This document shows positions 22,765 to 30,533 of a stretch of 64,000 nucleotides of DNA, one piece after another. Origin of the DNA: Aliamphritea ceti (GTDB taxonomy: Bacteria; Pseudomonadota; Gammaproteobacteria; Pseudomonadales; Balneatricaceae). How positions within the stretch are numbered: the first letter of the stretch is position 1; each line of letters opens with the position of its first letter. The notes under the pieces are model-generated. The model was not told the DNA's origin, did no database searches, and worked only from the letters and a program-made list of their open reading frames with translations. The stretch spans positions 2,790,001-2,854,000 of the forward strand of contig NZ_AP025282.1 in NCBI RefSeq assembly GCF_024347215.1. Direction: 5' to 3'. The position numbers and the translations under genes are program-made.

Positions 22765-23817
22765 CAGTTGCCTCCTGTCCAAACGGACACTGCGCCAGCA
22801 TTGCCTTTCATTCCTTGCCACTGCATAATCATTCCTCAGTTAATAATCAACCGCTTAGGGATTGCACTCCCAGTCATAGCGGTTTTTTATTGTCTGTTTG
22901 GCAGCCCCGAAGCCCAGCAATGTGGACGGGCTGTCAGCCTTAATATTTGTTCATGGCCTATAATTAGGTTCGAGATATAGCTCGTATTTCTCAGGACTCT
23001 TTACACAATTTTTCTGAATGAATACTCAGCCAATTGAGACACAGGATCTGCGTGCTTCTATTTGCCCGGGCCCCAGCTATCTGCCAATATTCAAGTTAAC
23101 TGCTGAGCCAAGGTTCCTCTTTAGGTGCGAGGCAGAATCAGGTAGCGGCCATTAATCTGATTAAAGGTCGCTACCTACCCTCCTTTGCTCTTGTTAAAAC
23201 ACCCTCGCAAAGATGCTTTAAAAAGGACCGGCTAACCCGCCAAGTGCAGACAGATCTCTCCCGGTCCCTATCTACATATTCTGCGTACCCTGCTGCCTTC
23301 TAAAAGGTGTGTAATCCCGCTACTATCCAAACTCTCACACCCATCAAGTAACGGAACTACACATAACTCTGAAAGCACTCGAACACGCTGGTCTCAATCC
23401 GCCAGGCGCGTCCCGTGAACAATCACCAATTCATGCAGCGGGAAAATAACGTAAGTCACGACAAAGCATCCCCACGCCAACCAAAGCTGTTCTGAGTTCG
23501 TTAAGCTGGTTGATTGGTGGCTTGTTCTACGATTTCGCAGCAAGCTCCCTGTCTCCACTAGGTTCACATACGCTAGGTATAACGACGTACATACTGCTGT
23601 TAGTAGTAATATCTATATCGACATATGCCTATCACCTATACAAACTCAATAAAGCACTGACCCAGCCACCAGCCACCAGCGTCTATGACGAACACGATGT
23701 CGGTTGCTGACATCCGCCAACTCTTTGATATCACTCTCAACTCCCCTGTCCTTTCGGCCTATAGCTGTCTGTTTGGCCGATTTAAAACGCTGTTCCAGCC
23801 GGTAACGTTAAAAGCGT
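22765..23817. other. About 1 kb of structured non-coding DNA between cro and rep
   Basis: I find no convincing gene on either strand. Visible structure: a 10-bp stem GGTAGCGGCC/GGTCGCTACC (23141-23175, one mismatch), a 7-bp stem GGACCGG/CCGGTCC (23225-23267) and the hairpin at 22849-22889. A 66-codon plus-strand frame (23510-23710, TTG start) encodes one hydrophobic segment but lacks a ribosome binding site. The region corresponds to the lambda nutR-tR1-cII interval. Confidence 0.5.
22849..22889 (+). terminator. Hairpin with T-run between rep gene and cro region
   Basis: AACCGCT...AGCGGTT with an inner GGGA/TCCC pair is followed by TTTTTATT on the plus strand. No plus-strand gene precedes it closely. 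On the minus (early) transcript it is a hairpin about 85 nt before the rep start and may modulate rep expression. Confidence 0.55.
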
Positions 23818-24012
23818 TCACTTGGTCTGTCCGGGAACATCGGAGCGTCGGGCAATCAACTGCCCTTTGCTTTCTTTCTCGAGTACGCACTGAACGCTGT
23901 ACGGAAAACCGCCTTCAGCTTTGAACTGTGAGATACGTGAGTCCGTAAAATTAAGAACTTTCGCGATCGCTCGGTTTGTTTTGTAAAAGCTAAACACTTC
24001 AGGAAAAGTCAT
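23818..24012 (-). CDS. Cro-like repressor
   Basis: A 64-residue protein. TNRAIAKVLNFTDSRISQFKA forms a helix-turn-helix; the overall pattern (short N-terminal helix, HTH, VLEKESKGQL tail) fits Cro/YdaS-type phage repressors. It is divergent from the S24 repressor and is preceded by GGAG and a promoter TTGACT-17 nt-TAAACT whose -10 is covered by the first operator. In a lambdoid switch it turns down the repressor gene and its own promoter. Confidence 0.85.
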   Translation of the reverse strand: MTFPEVFSFYKTNRAIAKVLNFTDSRISQFKAEGGFPYSVQCVLEKESKGQLIARRSDVPGQTK

Positions 24013-24041
24013 TGAGTAAATTCCACTCCTTATTTTTAGAA

Positions 24042-24070
24042 AGTTTAAAAACGTTAAACTAACAAGTCAA
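24042..24070 (-). promoter_or_regulatory. cro promoter with perfect 19-bp operator
   Basis: Minus strand: -35 TTGACT (24065-24070), 17-nt spacer, -10 TAAACT (24042-24047). The palindrome AGTTTAA-AAACG-TTAAACT (24042-24060) covers the -10 and most of the spacer, so repressor bound here would block cro transcription. Confidence 0.85.
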
Positions 24071-24087
24071 GGACTCTAAACCTAAAA

Positions 24088-24106
24088 AGTTTTAATATTC
24101 TTAACT
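24088..24106 (+). promoter_or_regulatory. cI promoter -10 overlapped by a second operator; leaderless start
   Basis: AGTTTTAATATTCTTAACT is a degenerate copy of the 19-bp operator, ending at the base before the cI ATG. TAATAT (24093-24098) is a good -10, which predicts transcription starting at about 24104-24106. No ribosome binding site precedes the ATG, so a leaderless mRNA like lambda PRM cI is likely, as is autorepression. Confidence 0.6.
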
Positions 24107-24763
24107 ATGGAAATGAAAGACAGAATCAGACAGAGAATGTCTGAATGCGGTTTAAAAGCCGTCGATATCGTAAATAAAACAGGCTTATCCAAAGGCACTA
24201 TCAGTCAGTGGCTTAATGGCCATACACAGCCACGTGGTGACAATCTATTGATCCTCTCTAACGCACTAACCGCTTCACCTGAATGGCTGCAGTTCGGAGT
24301 GGTGTCTCAAGGTAGCTCTGAAGAACAGCTTCATTTCAAAACATACGAAATACCAGTTCTGGATGTTCAGCTTTCTGCAGGTTTTGGAAGCACCCAGGAT
24401 GCCGAGGCCGTAATAGAAACCATGCCTGTCCCTGAGCGTCTATTGGAAGAGTTTGGCGTACACCCTCAGAATGCCAATATCGTTTCTGTTAAAGGTGATT
24501 CTATGGAGACGACCCTTAGGGACGGTGAAAAAATCATTGTCGATACCGCTCACTGTCAACTGATCAGCAACAGCATTTACGCATTCGCTTTCGATGGAGA
24601 GCTAAAAGTAAAACGCTTCATCAAGAACTTTGATCAAAACTGGACGATCCGTTCCGACAATAACCTCGACCCTGCCTACCAGGATCAAACAGTTGCGCCA
24701 CATAACATCAAACAGCTCCAGATAATTGGACGAGTGGCAGGGATCTTAGCTAGAAAACTATAA
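24107..24763 (+). CDS. CI-type phage repressor (HTH + S24 autoprotease)
   Basis: A 218-residue repressor. The HTH is at about residues 17-40 (KAVDIVNKTGLSKGTISQWL). The linker holds the cleavage site SAGF (Ala-Gly, about residue 92). The S24 domain has KGDSMETTLRDGE with the nucleophilic Ser and GELKVKRF with the Lys. RecA-stimulated self-cleavage would induce the prophage. Divergent from cro. The 3' end is about 70 nt from a two-gene module that probably shares its transcript. Confidence 0.93.
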   Translation: MEMKDRIRQRMSECGLKAVDIVNKTGLSKGTISQWLNGHTQPRGDNLLILSNALTASPEWLQFGVVSQGSSEEQLHFKTYEIPVLDVQLSAGFGSTQDAEAVIETMPVPERLLEEFGVHPQNANIVSVKGDSMETTLRDGEKIIVDTAHCQLISNSIYAFAFDGELKVKRFIKNFDQNWTIRSDNNLDPAYQDQTVAPHNIKQLQIIGRVAGILARKL

Positions 24764-24835
24764 TTTTAAAAACCATCATCGGACGAGAAGTAGAAGCTCT
24801 GATGGAAGCTTTATTAGATTGCCAGGATGCACAGC

Positions 24836-25411
24836 GTGATACCAAATTTCAACCAATCTGGAGTCCTACCTCCTTTTCTGCCAGACGATTCTCCCGTGAA
24901 TCCGAATGCAGTATCTCCCTACAAAGTACCTCTCATAGAGTTTGTTAAGCACTTCAACACCAGCAAAGAGCGTAAGAAGATACTTCTTGGCTTCTTAAAT
25001 TATCGCGCTTACCTAAAGAAAAATGGTATTAAAGATGGGTTTCAATGGATAGATGGTAGCTTTACTGAACATATAGAAGATACGCAAAAGAGGCCCCCTA
25101 AAGATATTGACGTAGTTTCATTCATACATCGCCCTTCTGACTTTTCTTCTTATCATGAATGGAGAGCCTTCATTACGCTTAATCCTTCACTGTTCAGCCA
25201 ACCCCATATTAAGAAACAGTATATGTGTGACGCCTATCTTGTGGATATGGATCTCGATCCCAAACACATAATCGCACAAACAGCATATTGGCATGGGTTG
25301 TTTTCTCATCAGAGAGATACATACTTATGGAAAGGAATGTTACAAATCTCGTTAGCTGATAGTGAGATAGATTCTTTAAAATCTTTACGGGAGGATGAAA
25401 ATGCCGCGTAA
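24836..25411 (+). CDS. Nucleotidyltransferase-like protein (DUF6932-like)
   Basis: A 191-residue protein if started at GTG 24836; an ATG 9 nt earlier is possible but has an overlapping AGG. The IPNFNQSGVLPPFLP start is how related proteins begin. WIDGSF about 20 residues before KDIDVVSF gives the GS...DxD pattern of the nucleotidyltransferase fold. A third acidic residue may come from MCDAYLVDMDLD. It is coupled (11-nt overlap) to the next gene and lies in the immunity region behind cI, a common site for defence or exclusion genes. The substrate is unknown; a toxin-antitoxin or anti-phage role is inference. Confidence 0.7.
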   Translation: MIPNFNQSGVLPPFLPDDSPVNPNAVSPYKVPLIEFVKHFNTSKERKKILLGFLNYRAYLKKNGIKDGFQWIDGSFTEHIEDTQKRPPKDIDVVSFIHRPSDFSSYHEWRAFITLNPSLFSQPHIKKQYMCDAYLVDMDLDPKHIIAQTAYWHGLFSHQRDTYLWKGMLQISLADSEIDSLKSLREDENAA

Positions 25412-26321
25412 GCTAACATTAGATAGCCTCCGAGCAGAGCTTTCTTCAGTAAATAATTTGATATCGAGCTCTATAGAAGCTGCTGATATTCTTGGTGAAA
25501 TGCAATTCAATTTCCGGAAGGAAGAGCTTGAATCCAAAATACAAGAACTAGAGAAACAGCATGAAAACAATGCCAAACTCGCTCTCTTTTTTGGCGGAAA
25601 ACCTGTATTAGGATCTTTGGGTATCAACTCAAGCTTTGCAGGACCTGCCCTTGATCGTTTCCAAGACATCGTCACGAAAGTATATGCCAACATAGTAAAC
25701 GGAGAACTTGGGCAACGAGGGAAAGTTGCATTTCATGGTGATACAAATTTGATGGTAACTGGACTTGCTAAAGGCTCATTCGGGTTTGTATTAGAAGAAA
25801 CTGATAATCAATTAACCGATACAACACTCAAACTTGCTGTGGAATCCGCAGCTGATATCTTGAAGAAATGCGGTTCGCATGATGAGGATGTTTTTGAAGA
25901 AGTTATCGATGATATTGACAAGCGTGTTCTTGACTCTTTAAGAGAGTTCTTCTCACTCTTAGACAAGAATGAAGCGAATGTTCGATTAGTCGAGGATCTT
26001 AAGGAATTCACCCTAGACTCACGTTCTATCAGCTTGGCAAAACAGCGTATAGAATCCACTCAAATAGATGAAAACGTCGATGAACATTTTGTTCTCTTAA
26101 CAGGATTTCTGCCTGAACATCGCCGTTTTGAAGCTAACCTTCCTAGTGGCGAAAGCATTCATGGCACAGCAACCAAAGAAGCGGCGTCTAAGTTTTTTGA
26201 GCTTTCAACCAACAAGAAAATGCTTCAAACAAAATGGAAACTGGCAATACAGAAAAGGGTATTTAAAGCTCGTAATACTCAAGAACGAGTTTCGTATAAA
26301 CTCATAGATTTTATCGAATAA
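25401..26321 (+). CDS. Partner of the nucleotidyltransferase-like gene, unknown function
   Basis: A 306-residue protein. ATG 25401 has GGGAGG 7 nt upstream and is preferred to the ATG 6 nt earlier. Residues about 5-60 are a coiled coil (ADILGEMQFNFRKEELESKI). The centre has FAGPALDRFQDIVTKVYANI and LAKGSFGFVLEE. The rest is mixed helix and strand, with no membrane segment. No family is recognised. Overlap with the previous gene and a shared terminator make them a two-gene operon, presumably transcribed with cI in the lysogen. Confidence 0.72.
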   Translation: MPRKLTLDSLRAELSSVNNLISSSIEAADILGEMQFNFRKEELESKIQELEKQHENNAKLALFFGGKPVLGSLGINSSFAGPALDRFQDIVTKVYANIVNGELGQRGKVAFHGDTNLMVTGLAKGSFGFVLEETDNQLTDTTLKLAVESAADILKKCGSHDEDVFEEVIDDIDKRVLDSLREFFSLLDKNEANVRLVEDLKEFTLDSRSISLAKQRIESTQIDENVDEHFVLLTGFLPEHRRFEANLPSGESIHGTATKEAASKFFELSTNKKMLQTKWKLAIQKRVFKARNTQERVSYKLIDFIE

Positions 26322-26338
26322 ACTTTCTCATAACCCTA

Positions 26339-26366
26339 AAAACCCGCCCTTCCGGCGGGTTTTTTA
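26339..26366 (+). terminator. Rho-independent terminator after the cI-side operon
   Basis: AACCCGCC CTTCC GGCGGGTT followed by a T-run, 17 nt after the last stop. It separates the lysogenic transcript from the early promoter about 55 nt downstream. Confidence 0.92.
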
Positions 26367-26394
26367 TTGTCTGGATTTAACAAAACGAACAGAA

Positions 26395-26448
26395 TGTTTA
26401 AACTATCGAAACTTTTTACTTGACCAAAAAGTTTAGAGTTTTTAAACT
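26395..26448 (+). promoter_or_regulatory. Rightward early promoter with two operators
   Basis: -35 TTGACC (26420-26425), 17-nt spacer, -10 TAAACT (26443-26448). Operator AGTTTAGAGTTTTTAAACT (26430-26448) overlaps the -10 just as at the cro promoter. A weaker copy, TGTTTAAACTATCGAAACT, lies at 26395-26413. The prophage repressor should silence this operon and the cro operon together. Confidence 0.8.
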
Positions 26449-26488
26449 TTATCTCAAATTGAACACTAAACTTCAGTTTGAGACCACC

Positions 26489-26668
26489 ATGATCGTACTC
26501 ACACCTACATCACAAAAAGCTTTTACAGCAGCCTCATATCAACGCGCTGTACGGCTGAACGCATGGCGCTCCAAACTGGCCAGACATTCCAGAAACAAAG
26601 GACAACAGATTTCTCATATACCTCAGCAGTCTCTGCTGACAAGACCGGCAAGGAGACAGCCATGCTAA
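26489..26668 (+). CDS. Small basic protein at the start of the early operon
   Basis: A 59-residue ORF from ATG 26489 (MIVLTPTSQKAFTAASYQRA), first after the promoter and overlapping the next gene by 7 nt. It is rich in Arg, Gln and Ser, with no recognisable domain. The ribosome binding site is weak, so translation is uncertain. Confidence 0.4.
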   Translation: MIVLTPTSQKAFTAASYQRAVRLNAWRSKLARHSRNKGQQISHIPQQSLLTRPARRQPC

Positions 26669-27174
26669 GTGCTTCACAACAAAGCATGCTTTATGAGACA
26701 GCCAGAACTCAGGCATTACACATTAACCGAAGCGCTGCACAAGAAATAAGCCTCACCGACCGTCAGCTTGAAGCATCCCTATGGGTTGCCCAAGGCAAGA
26801 CAGATAACGAAATCGGCATCATCATCGACTGCACCGGCCGTACTGCTAAGCACCATGTATTAAATGCCATGGCCCGCACCAATACACATACCCGCGCCCA
26901 GTTGATTGCTCAGCTGTTTTTACAGGGCATCTTTGAAGCCCGTACCGTAGCCACAGCCCTCACGCTTTGCATCATGTTTACGTTGGCGGGCGGTTATAAC
27001 AGCAGCAACACTACTTATGACGACACACTGGCGCGCCGCATCCGTGGTCGACGCGCCCGAGATTTAACCGCCCTGGAAGAAGCCGATGACCTGCCCTCTT
27101 TCTTACATAACGATTGGCAGCAACTTGCCAGCCACGCGCCCATAAAACCATCAGCTACAAAAGCCACCGTATGA
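26662..27174 (+). CDS. LuxR/GerE-type HTH protein with hydrophobic segment
   Basis: A 170-residue protein from ATG 26662, chosen for the AAGGAG 7 nt upstream over a start 33 codons earlier. ISLTDRQLEASLWVAQGKTD plus GIIIDCTGRTAKHHVLNAM is a LuxR-type helix-turn-helix (about residues 28-80). It is followed by ARTVATALTLCIMFTLAGG, long enough for a membrane helix (about residues 95-113), and a charged C-terminal tail. A LuxR HTH with a C-terminal membrane segment is unusual. Probably an early regulatory protein; DNA target unknown. Confidence 0.65.
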   Translation: MLSASQQSMLYETARTQALHINRSAAQEISLTDRQLEASLWVAQGKTDNEIGIIIDCTGRTAKHHVLNAMARTNTHTRAQLIAQLFLQGIFEARTVATALTLCIMFTLAGGYNSSNTTYDDTLARRIRGRRARDLTALEEADDLPSFLHNDWQQLASHAPIKPSATKATV

Positions 27175-27476
27175 CAAAGCGCACTGGCCCTGCTCCGCGT
27201 ATTCACTCGGTACCGCTGCAACGCTGCCCTGAATGCAAAGGAAAAGCCTTTACGGAAGGCTTGTTTTACGACCTCCCCTGCACCGTCTGCAATGAGATGG
27301 GTGTGGTATGCAGAAAGACAGGCGAATCACTGACACCAAACCGAGCGGCAGTCAGCCTGCTAAGTGTCGTTAGTGCACAAGCCAATACCATTAATCGGCT
27401 CAAAAACGGTGCAGAAAAACACGACCCATATGCACCTTTATCAAACCGCCTTGGCGGCAAGCACAGAATGGATTAA
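27171..27476 (+). CDS. Small zinc-ribbon-like phage protein
   Basis: A 101-residue protein from ATG 27171, overlapping the previous stop (ATGA). CPECKGKAFTEGLFYDLPC and CTVCNEMGVVC contain paired cysteines typical of a zinc ribbon or DnaJ-like CxxC cluster. The rest is polar. The function is unknown; such proteins are frequent in early phage operons. Confidence 0.65.
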   Translation: MTKRTGPAPRIHSVPLQRCPECKGKAFTEGLFYDLPCTVCNEMGVVCRKTGESLTPNRAAVSLLSVVSAQANTINRLKNGAEKHDPYAPLSNRLGGKHRMD

Positions 27477-27482
27477 AGCAAC

Positions 27483-27743
27483 ATGAAAACCGTCAGACAA
27501 CGTTTCAGAAAGCTAGCCGCATCAGCCATCGATAAAGCTGAAAGCTCGCAGCTACAACAAGGCCGACACTCAGAATATGACGCCCTTCAGGCGGACATTC
27601 ACCTGATCGAACGGCATATGGAAACCATGGGTAATGAAGATTTAGGCCGCGCAGAGAACACGCTGAAAATTCTGCGCCGGCCTGACTGGCACAAACGTCG
27701 TCGGTTTAACTTTGAAATCGCACCTCGCGTGCAACTGACATAA
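27483..27743 (+). CDS. Hypothetical phage protein
   Basis: An 86-residue protein, charged and mostly helical (ALQADIHLIERHMETMGNED). Arg-rich at both ends. It begins 6 nt after the zinc-ribbon gene, with an AAAGCAAC leader that is a poor ribosome binding site, and ends 10 nt before ssb. No family recognised. Confidence 0.5.
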   Translation: MKTVRQRFRKLAASAIDKAESSQLQQGRHSEYDALQADIHLIERHMETMGNEDLGRAENTLKILRRPDWHKRRRFNFEIAPRVQLT

Positions 27744-27753
27744 GGATATCGAT

Positions 27754-28245
27754 ATGGCACGCGGCATTAACAAAGTCATTCTGATCGGCAACCTGGGCAA
27801 TGACCCGGACACTAAATACCTACCCAGCGGCAATGCTGTGACAAACATCACAATTGCCACCTCAGAAAGCTGGAAGGACAAGCAAACCGGCCAGATGCAG
27901 GAACGGACCGAATGGCACCGCGTCGTTTTCTTTAACCGACTGGCTGAGATTGCCGGCGAATATCTTCGCAAAGGCTCAAAGGTATATATCGAGGGCTCAC
28001 TCAGAACCCGTAAATGGAAAGATCAGGCCGGCCAAGACCGTTACACCACTGAAATCATCGCCAGCGAACTGCAGATGCTAGATGTCCGTACTGATAACAG
28101 TAACTCGCCGCCTCAATCACCAGCACAACAGCAAACAAACGCGCCACAGCAGACATCACAACCTGCACCCGCGCCAAGCTCTGATGATTTCGATGATGAT
28201 ATCCCGTTCGCGAATCCCTACAAGGGGTGCGAATACACCGTGTAA
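27754..28245 (+). CDS. ssb: Single-stranded DNA-binding protein
   Basis: A 163-residue SSB. Residues 1-112 are the OB fold (MARGINKVILIGNLGNDPD, ESWKDKQTGQMQERTEWHRV, YIEGSLRTRKWKDQ). A Gln/Pro-rich linker follows. The acidic tip DDFDDDIPF, which in bacterial SSBs ends the protein and binds partners, is here followed by 11 more residues (ANPYKGCEYTV). It protects single strands during phage replication and recombination. Preceded by AAGGA. Confidence 0.95.
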   Translation: MARGINKVILIGNLGNDPDTKYLPSGNAVTNITIATSESWKDKQTGQMQERTEWHRVVFFNRLAEIAGEYLRKGSKVYIEGSLRTRKWKDQAGQDRYTTEIIASELQMLDVRTDNSNSPPQSPAQQQTNAPQQTSQPAPAPSSDDFDDDIPFANPYKGCEYTV

Positions 28246-28317
28246 GCCCTGCTGCCGACGGTTCAGTTCCCCGCCGCTGGCAGCAGCCCTAACGTAAACA
28301 AGGAAAGGTACATAGCA

Positions 28318-28665
28318 ATGTCTGAAAACACATCCACCAACTTTGAAGCTGTTATGGCCGACCTGGACGGCGGCGTATTCGTTTCTAAAATCAGCCGCGC
28401 ACTCTCTGATGTCGCCATGGGCACCGTACTGACTGGCAAAGTCGGCAAGGTGACTGTTCAGTTCGATATGAAGCAGATCGGTGAAAGCAGCCAAATAGAA
28501 ATGGCGCACAAAATTGCCTACGTCAAACCCACCGACAAAGGTAAAAGCACAGAAGAGAACACCACCAAAACCCCATTACACGTGGGCAAAGGCGGCAAAC
28601 TCTCTCTGTTCCCAGAAGAACAGGAACAGTTCGATTTCATGAAAGGCCCACGCAATCAGCAATAA
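28318..28665 (+). CDS. Hypothetical phage early protein
   Basis: A 115-residue protein with a beta-rich core (TVLTGKVGKVTVQFDMKQIG, AHKIAYVKPTDKGKSTEENT) and a C-terminal LHVGKGGKLSLFPEEQEQFDF segment. AAGGAAAGG lies upstream. It sits between ssb and DUF2303, where similar small proteins occur in other prophages; a shared role in replication or recombination is inferred from position only. Confidence 0.6.
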   Translation: MSENTSTNFEAVMADLDGGVFVSKISRALSDVAMGTVLTGKVGKVTVQFDMKQIGESSQIEMAHKIAYVKPTDKGKSTEENTTKTPLHVGKGGKLSLFPEEQEQFDFMKGPRNQQ

Positions 28666-28701
28666 GCCACTTTTTAACAACCGCTTAAGGAGAGACATCT
28701 A

Positions 28702-29517
28702 ATGAGCATGGATCAATCCGCCATAAAGGAAATACAGAAATCTGCCACGCTGCAACACGCTACACAGCAGCTAACCCAAACACTCACGCCATTGGCTGTG
28801 CTGCCTGATGATTTCAAAATCGAATCATTGGAGACATATTTGAATGGACGTGTACGTTTTCGCGGCAACTTCGAAACACAGTCCATTACAGACATTGCCG
28901 ATTACATTGATGACCGACACCCATCAGTATTTGTAAATGCAGATAAGATGACTGCTAAGGCCATCTTCAATTTCGGTACCGATGAAGCACCTGGCCATTG
29001 CGATAACACAGCTACTCTTGCATTAGAAAGAAACTCAGCCTTTAGCGCCCTGCTTTCTATTAACGGACGTAAGCTTTCTCAAAAAGACTTAGCCGAATGG
29101 CTGGAAGACTGGAACGAACACGCCAAGGTGTTTGACCAGGAAGATGAAGAGATGAGTATCGTCGCAGCCATCGCGGCTATTCGCCGCATCACCATTACTG
29201 CCAAATCTGAGTCCACTCACAGTGAACACAACTTTGGCGCGGCTCGCAGCGCTATGGAAGAAATAGAAGCAAAGGCCGAAGAGCGTATGCCTTCAGGCTT
29301 CACCTTTGCCTGCGTGCCTTATGAAAGCCTGGATGAACGCACCTTCACTGCACGCTTTAGCGTATTGACCGGTCACGATAAGCCAGTGTTATCTGTTCGA
29401 ATTGTGCAGCTGGAAAGTCAGGAGGAAGACATGGGCAGTGAATTCAAAACGAAGCTGACCGATGCGCTGGCGGACGATATTGCTATTTACCTGGGCAGCT
29501 TTAAAGCCGGCCATTAA
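28702..29517 (+). CDS. DUF2303 family phage protein
   Basis: A 271-residue protein. SVFVNADKMTAKAIFNFGTD, PGHCDNTATLALERNSAF and LAEWLEDWNEHAK match the DUF2303 pattern, found almost only in phages beside recombination and ssb genes. The C-terminal half has FTFACVPYESLDERTFTARF. The biochemical role is not established. AAGGAG precedes the start. Confidence 0.8.
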   Translation: MSMDQSAIKEIQKSATLQHATQQLTQTLTPLAVLPDDFKIESLETYLNGRVRFRGNFETQSITDIADYIDDRHPSVFVNADKMTAKAIFNFGTDEAPGHCDNTATLALERNSAFSALLSINGRKLSQKDLAEWLEDWNEHAKVFDQEDEEMSIVAAIAAIRRITITAKSESTHSEHNFGAARSAMEEIEAKAEERMPSGFTFACVPYESLDERTFTARFSVLTGHDKPVLSVRIVQLESQEEDMGSEFKTKLTDALADDIAIYLGSFKAGH

Positions 29518-29585
29518 AGGTAATCACTTACGAGGCGTGCTTTACGCCTCTTCTTTCAATGAATTCATTGCTTCAGGTAATTACC

Positions 29586-30533
29586 ATGGCAACAGCTAAT
29601 TACATACCAATCGCTAATACGTATTTCAGCGGCATGGGCATTGGTGATGCTGGTATCTTGCGGGCCGGTGTAAAAATTGGTCAGTCATTCGAGCTAGACT
29701 CAAAAGCTTGTGAAGTTTACCGGGCCAACTTGGGTAATCACATGAAGCAATGCGATATTGCCCATGAGCTCGTTCTTGAACAAGACAGTTGTGATGCAAT
29801 GGGCTTCACCTATCCTTGTACGAAATACAGCTCTATCGCCGATATACATGGCACCCGCACAGGTGATGAGCTCTATCTTCATGCTCTACGGCATATGGCT
29901 ATTGCTCAACCTGAACTGTTCTGGCTCGAAAATGTGCCAGGCATGCGCAAATTTCCCATCGTTATGGAGGCAATGACAAAACTGCCTGATTACTACATAC
30001 AGATGTTCTGCCCTATACAGTCCAGTACCTGGCTACCACAAAGCCGCAATCGATTAATCATATTTGCTACACGAAAGCCCTTTAACTTCAGTGAGCCAGA
30101 AACAAATAAACGTACCCGCTTAAAAGACATTCTGGAGCGCGAACCCAGCATTACCTTACCAAAGGCTATCGCAACACGAATGCAAGGCGGCTACAGGGAC
30201 AGACCTATCATTTCTGATCCAAATAAAGACGATATAGCCCCTACTTGTGTGGCTCACTATGCCAAGGATAAAAGCACTCGGCTGGTTAAAGATAATCGCT
30301 TTCCATTAGGGGTTCGGCCGTATTCAGTGCGTGAGTATGCCCGCTTGCAGGGCGTAGAAGACTGGTTCAGATTCAACTGTAACGATACAGCTGCTTACCG
30401 AGGTATTGGCAACGGAGTATCAGAACCTGTTGGCCACTGGATAGGTCAGCAAGTTATGCGGTATTTCAACCGAAATAACAGAGCACTGAGTATAGATAAA
30501 AACAGAATGGAGATATCGCATGGCACAAGTTAA
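29586..30533 (+). CDS. C5-cytosine DNA methyltransferase (orphan)
   Basis: A 315-residue protein from ATG 29586; an ATG 27 nt upstream is also possible. Motif I is TYFSGMGIGDAGI. The catalytic-loop motif IV reads FTYPCTKYSS, with Tyr in place of the first Pro of the usual PPC. Motif VI is ENVPG, motif VIII QSRNR, and motif X GNGVSEPVGHWIG. No restriction endonuclease gene is nearby, so self-protection of phage DNA against host restriction is the likely role. The short variable region between motifs VIII and IX leaves the target unreadable. Confidence 0.88.
   Translation: MATANYIPIANTYFSGMGIGDAGILRAGVKIGQSFELDSKACEVYRANLGNHMKQCDIAHELVLEQDSCDAMGFTYPCTKYSSIADIHGTRTGDELYLHALRHMAIAQPELFWLENVPGMRKFPIVMEAMTKLPDYYIQMFCPIQSSTWLPQSRNRLIIFATRKPFNFSEPETNKRTRLKDILEREPSITLPKAIATRMQGGYRDRPIISDPNKDDIAPTCVAHYAKDKSTRLVKDNRFPLGVRPYSVREYARLQGVEDWFRFNCNDTAAYRGIGNGVSEPVGHWIGQQVMRYFNRNNRALSIDKNRMEISHGTS

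Noticed and set aside
23510..23924. Two plus-strand frames (66 and 79 codons) in the cro-rep interval
   Set aside because: The first needs a TTG start without ribosome binding site; the second runs antisense through cro. Neither resembles a known protein.
25385..26059. Antisense frames (102 and 83 codons) over the nucleotidyltransferase partner gene
   Set aside because: Serine-rich shadow translations of a highly charged helical protein, without start signals.
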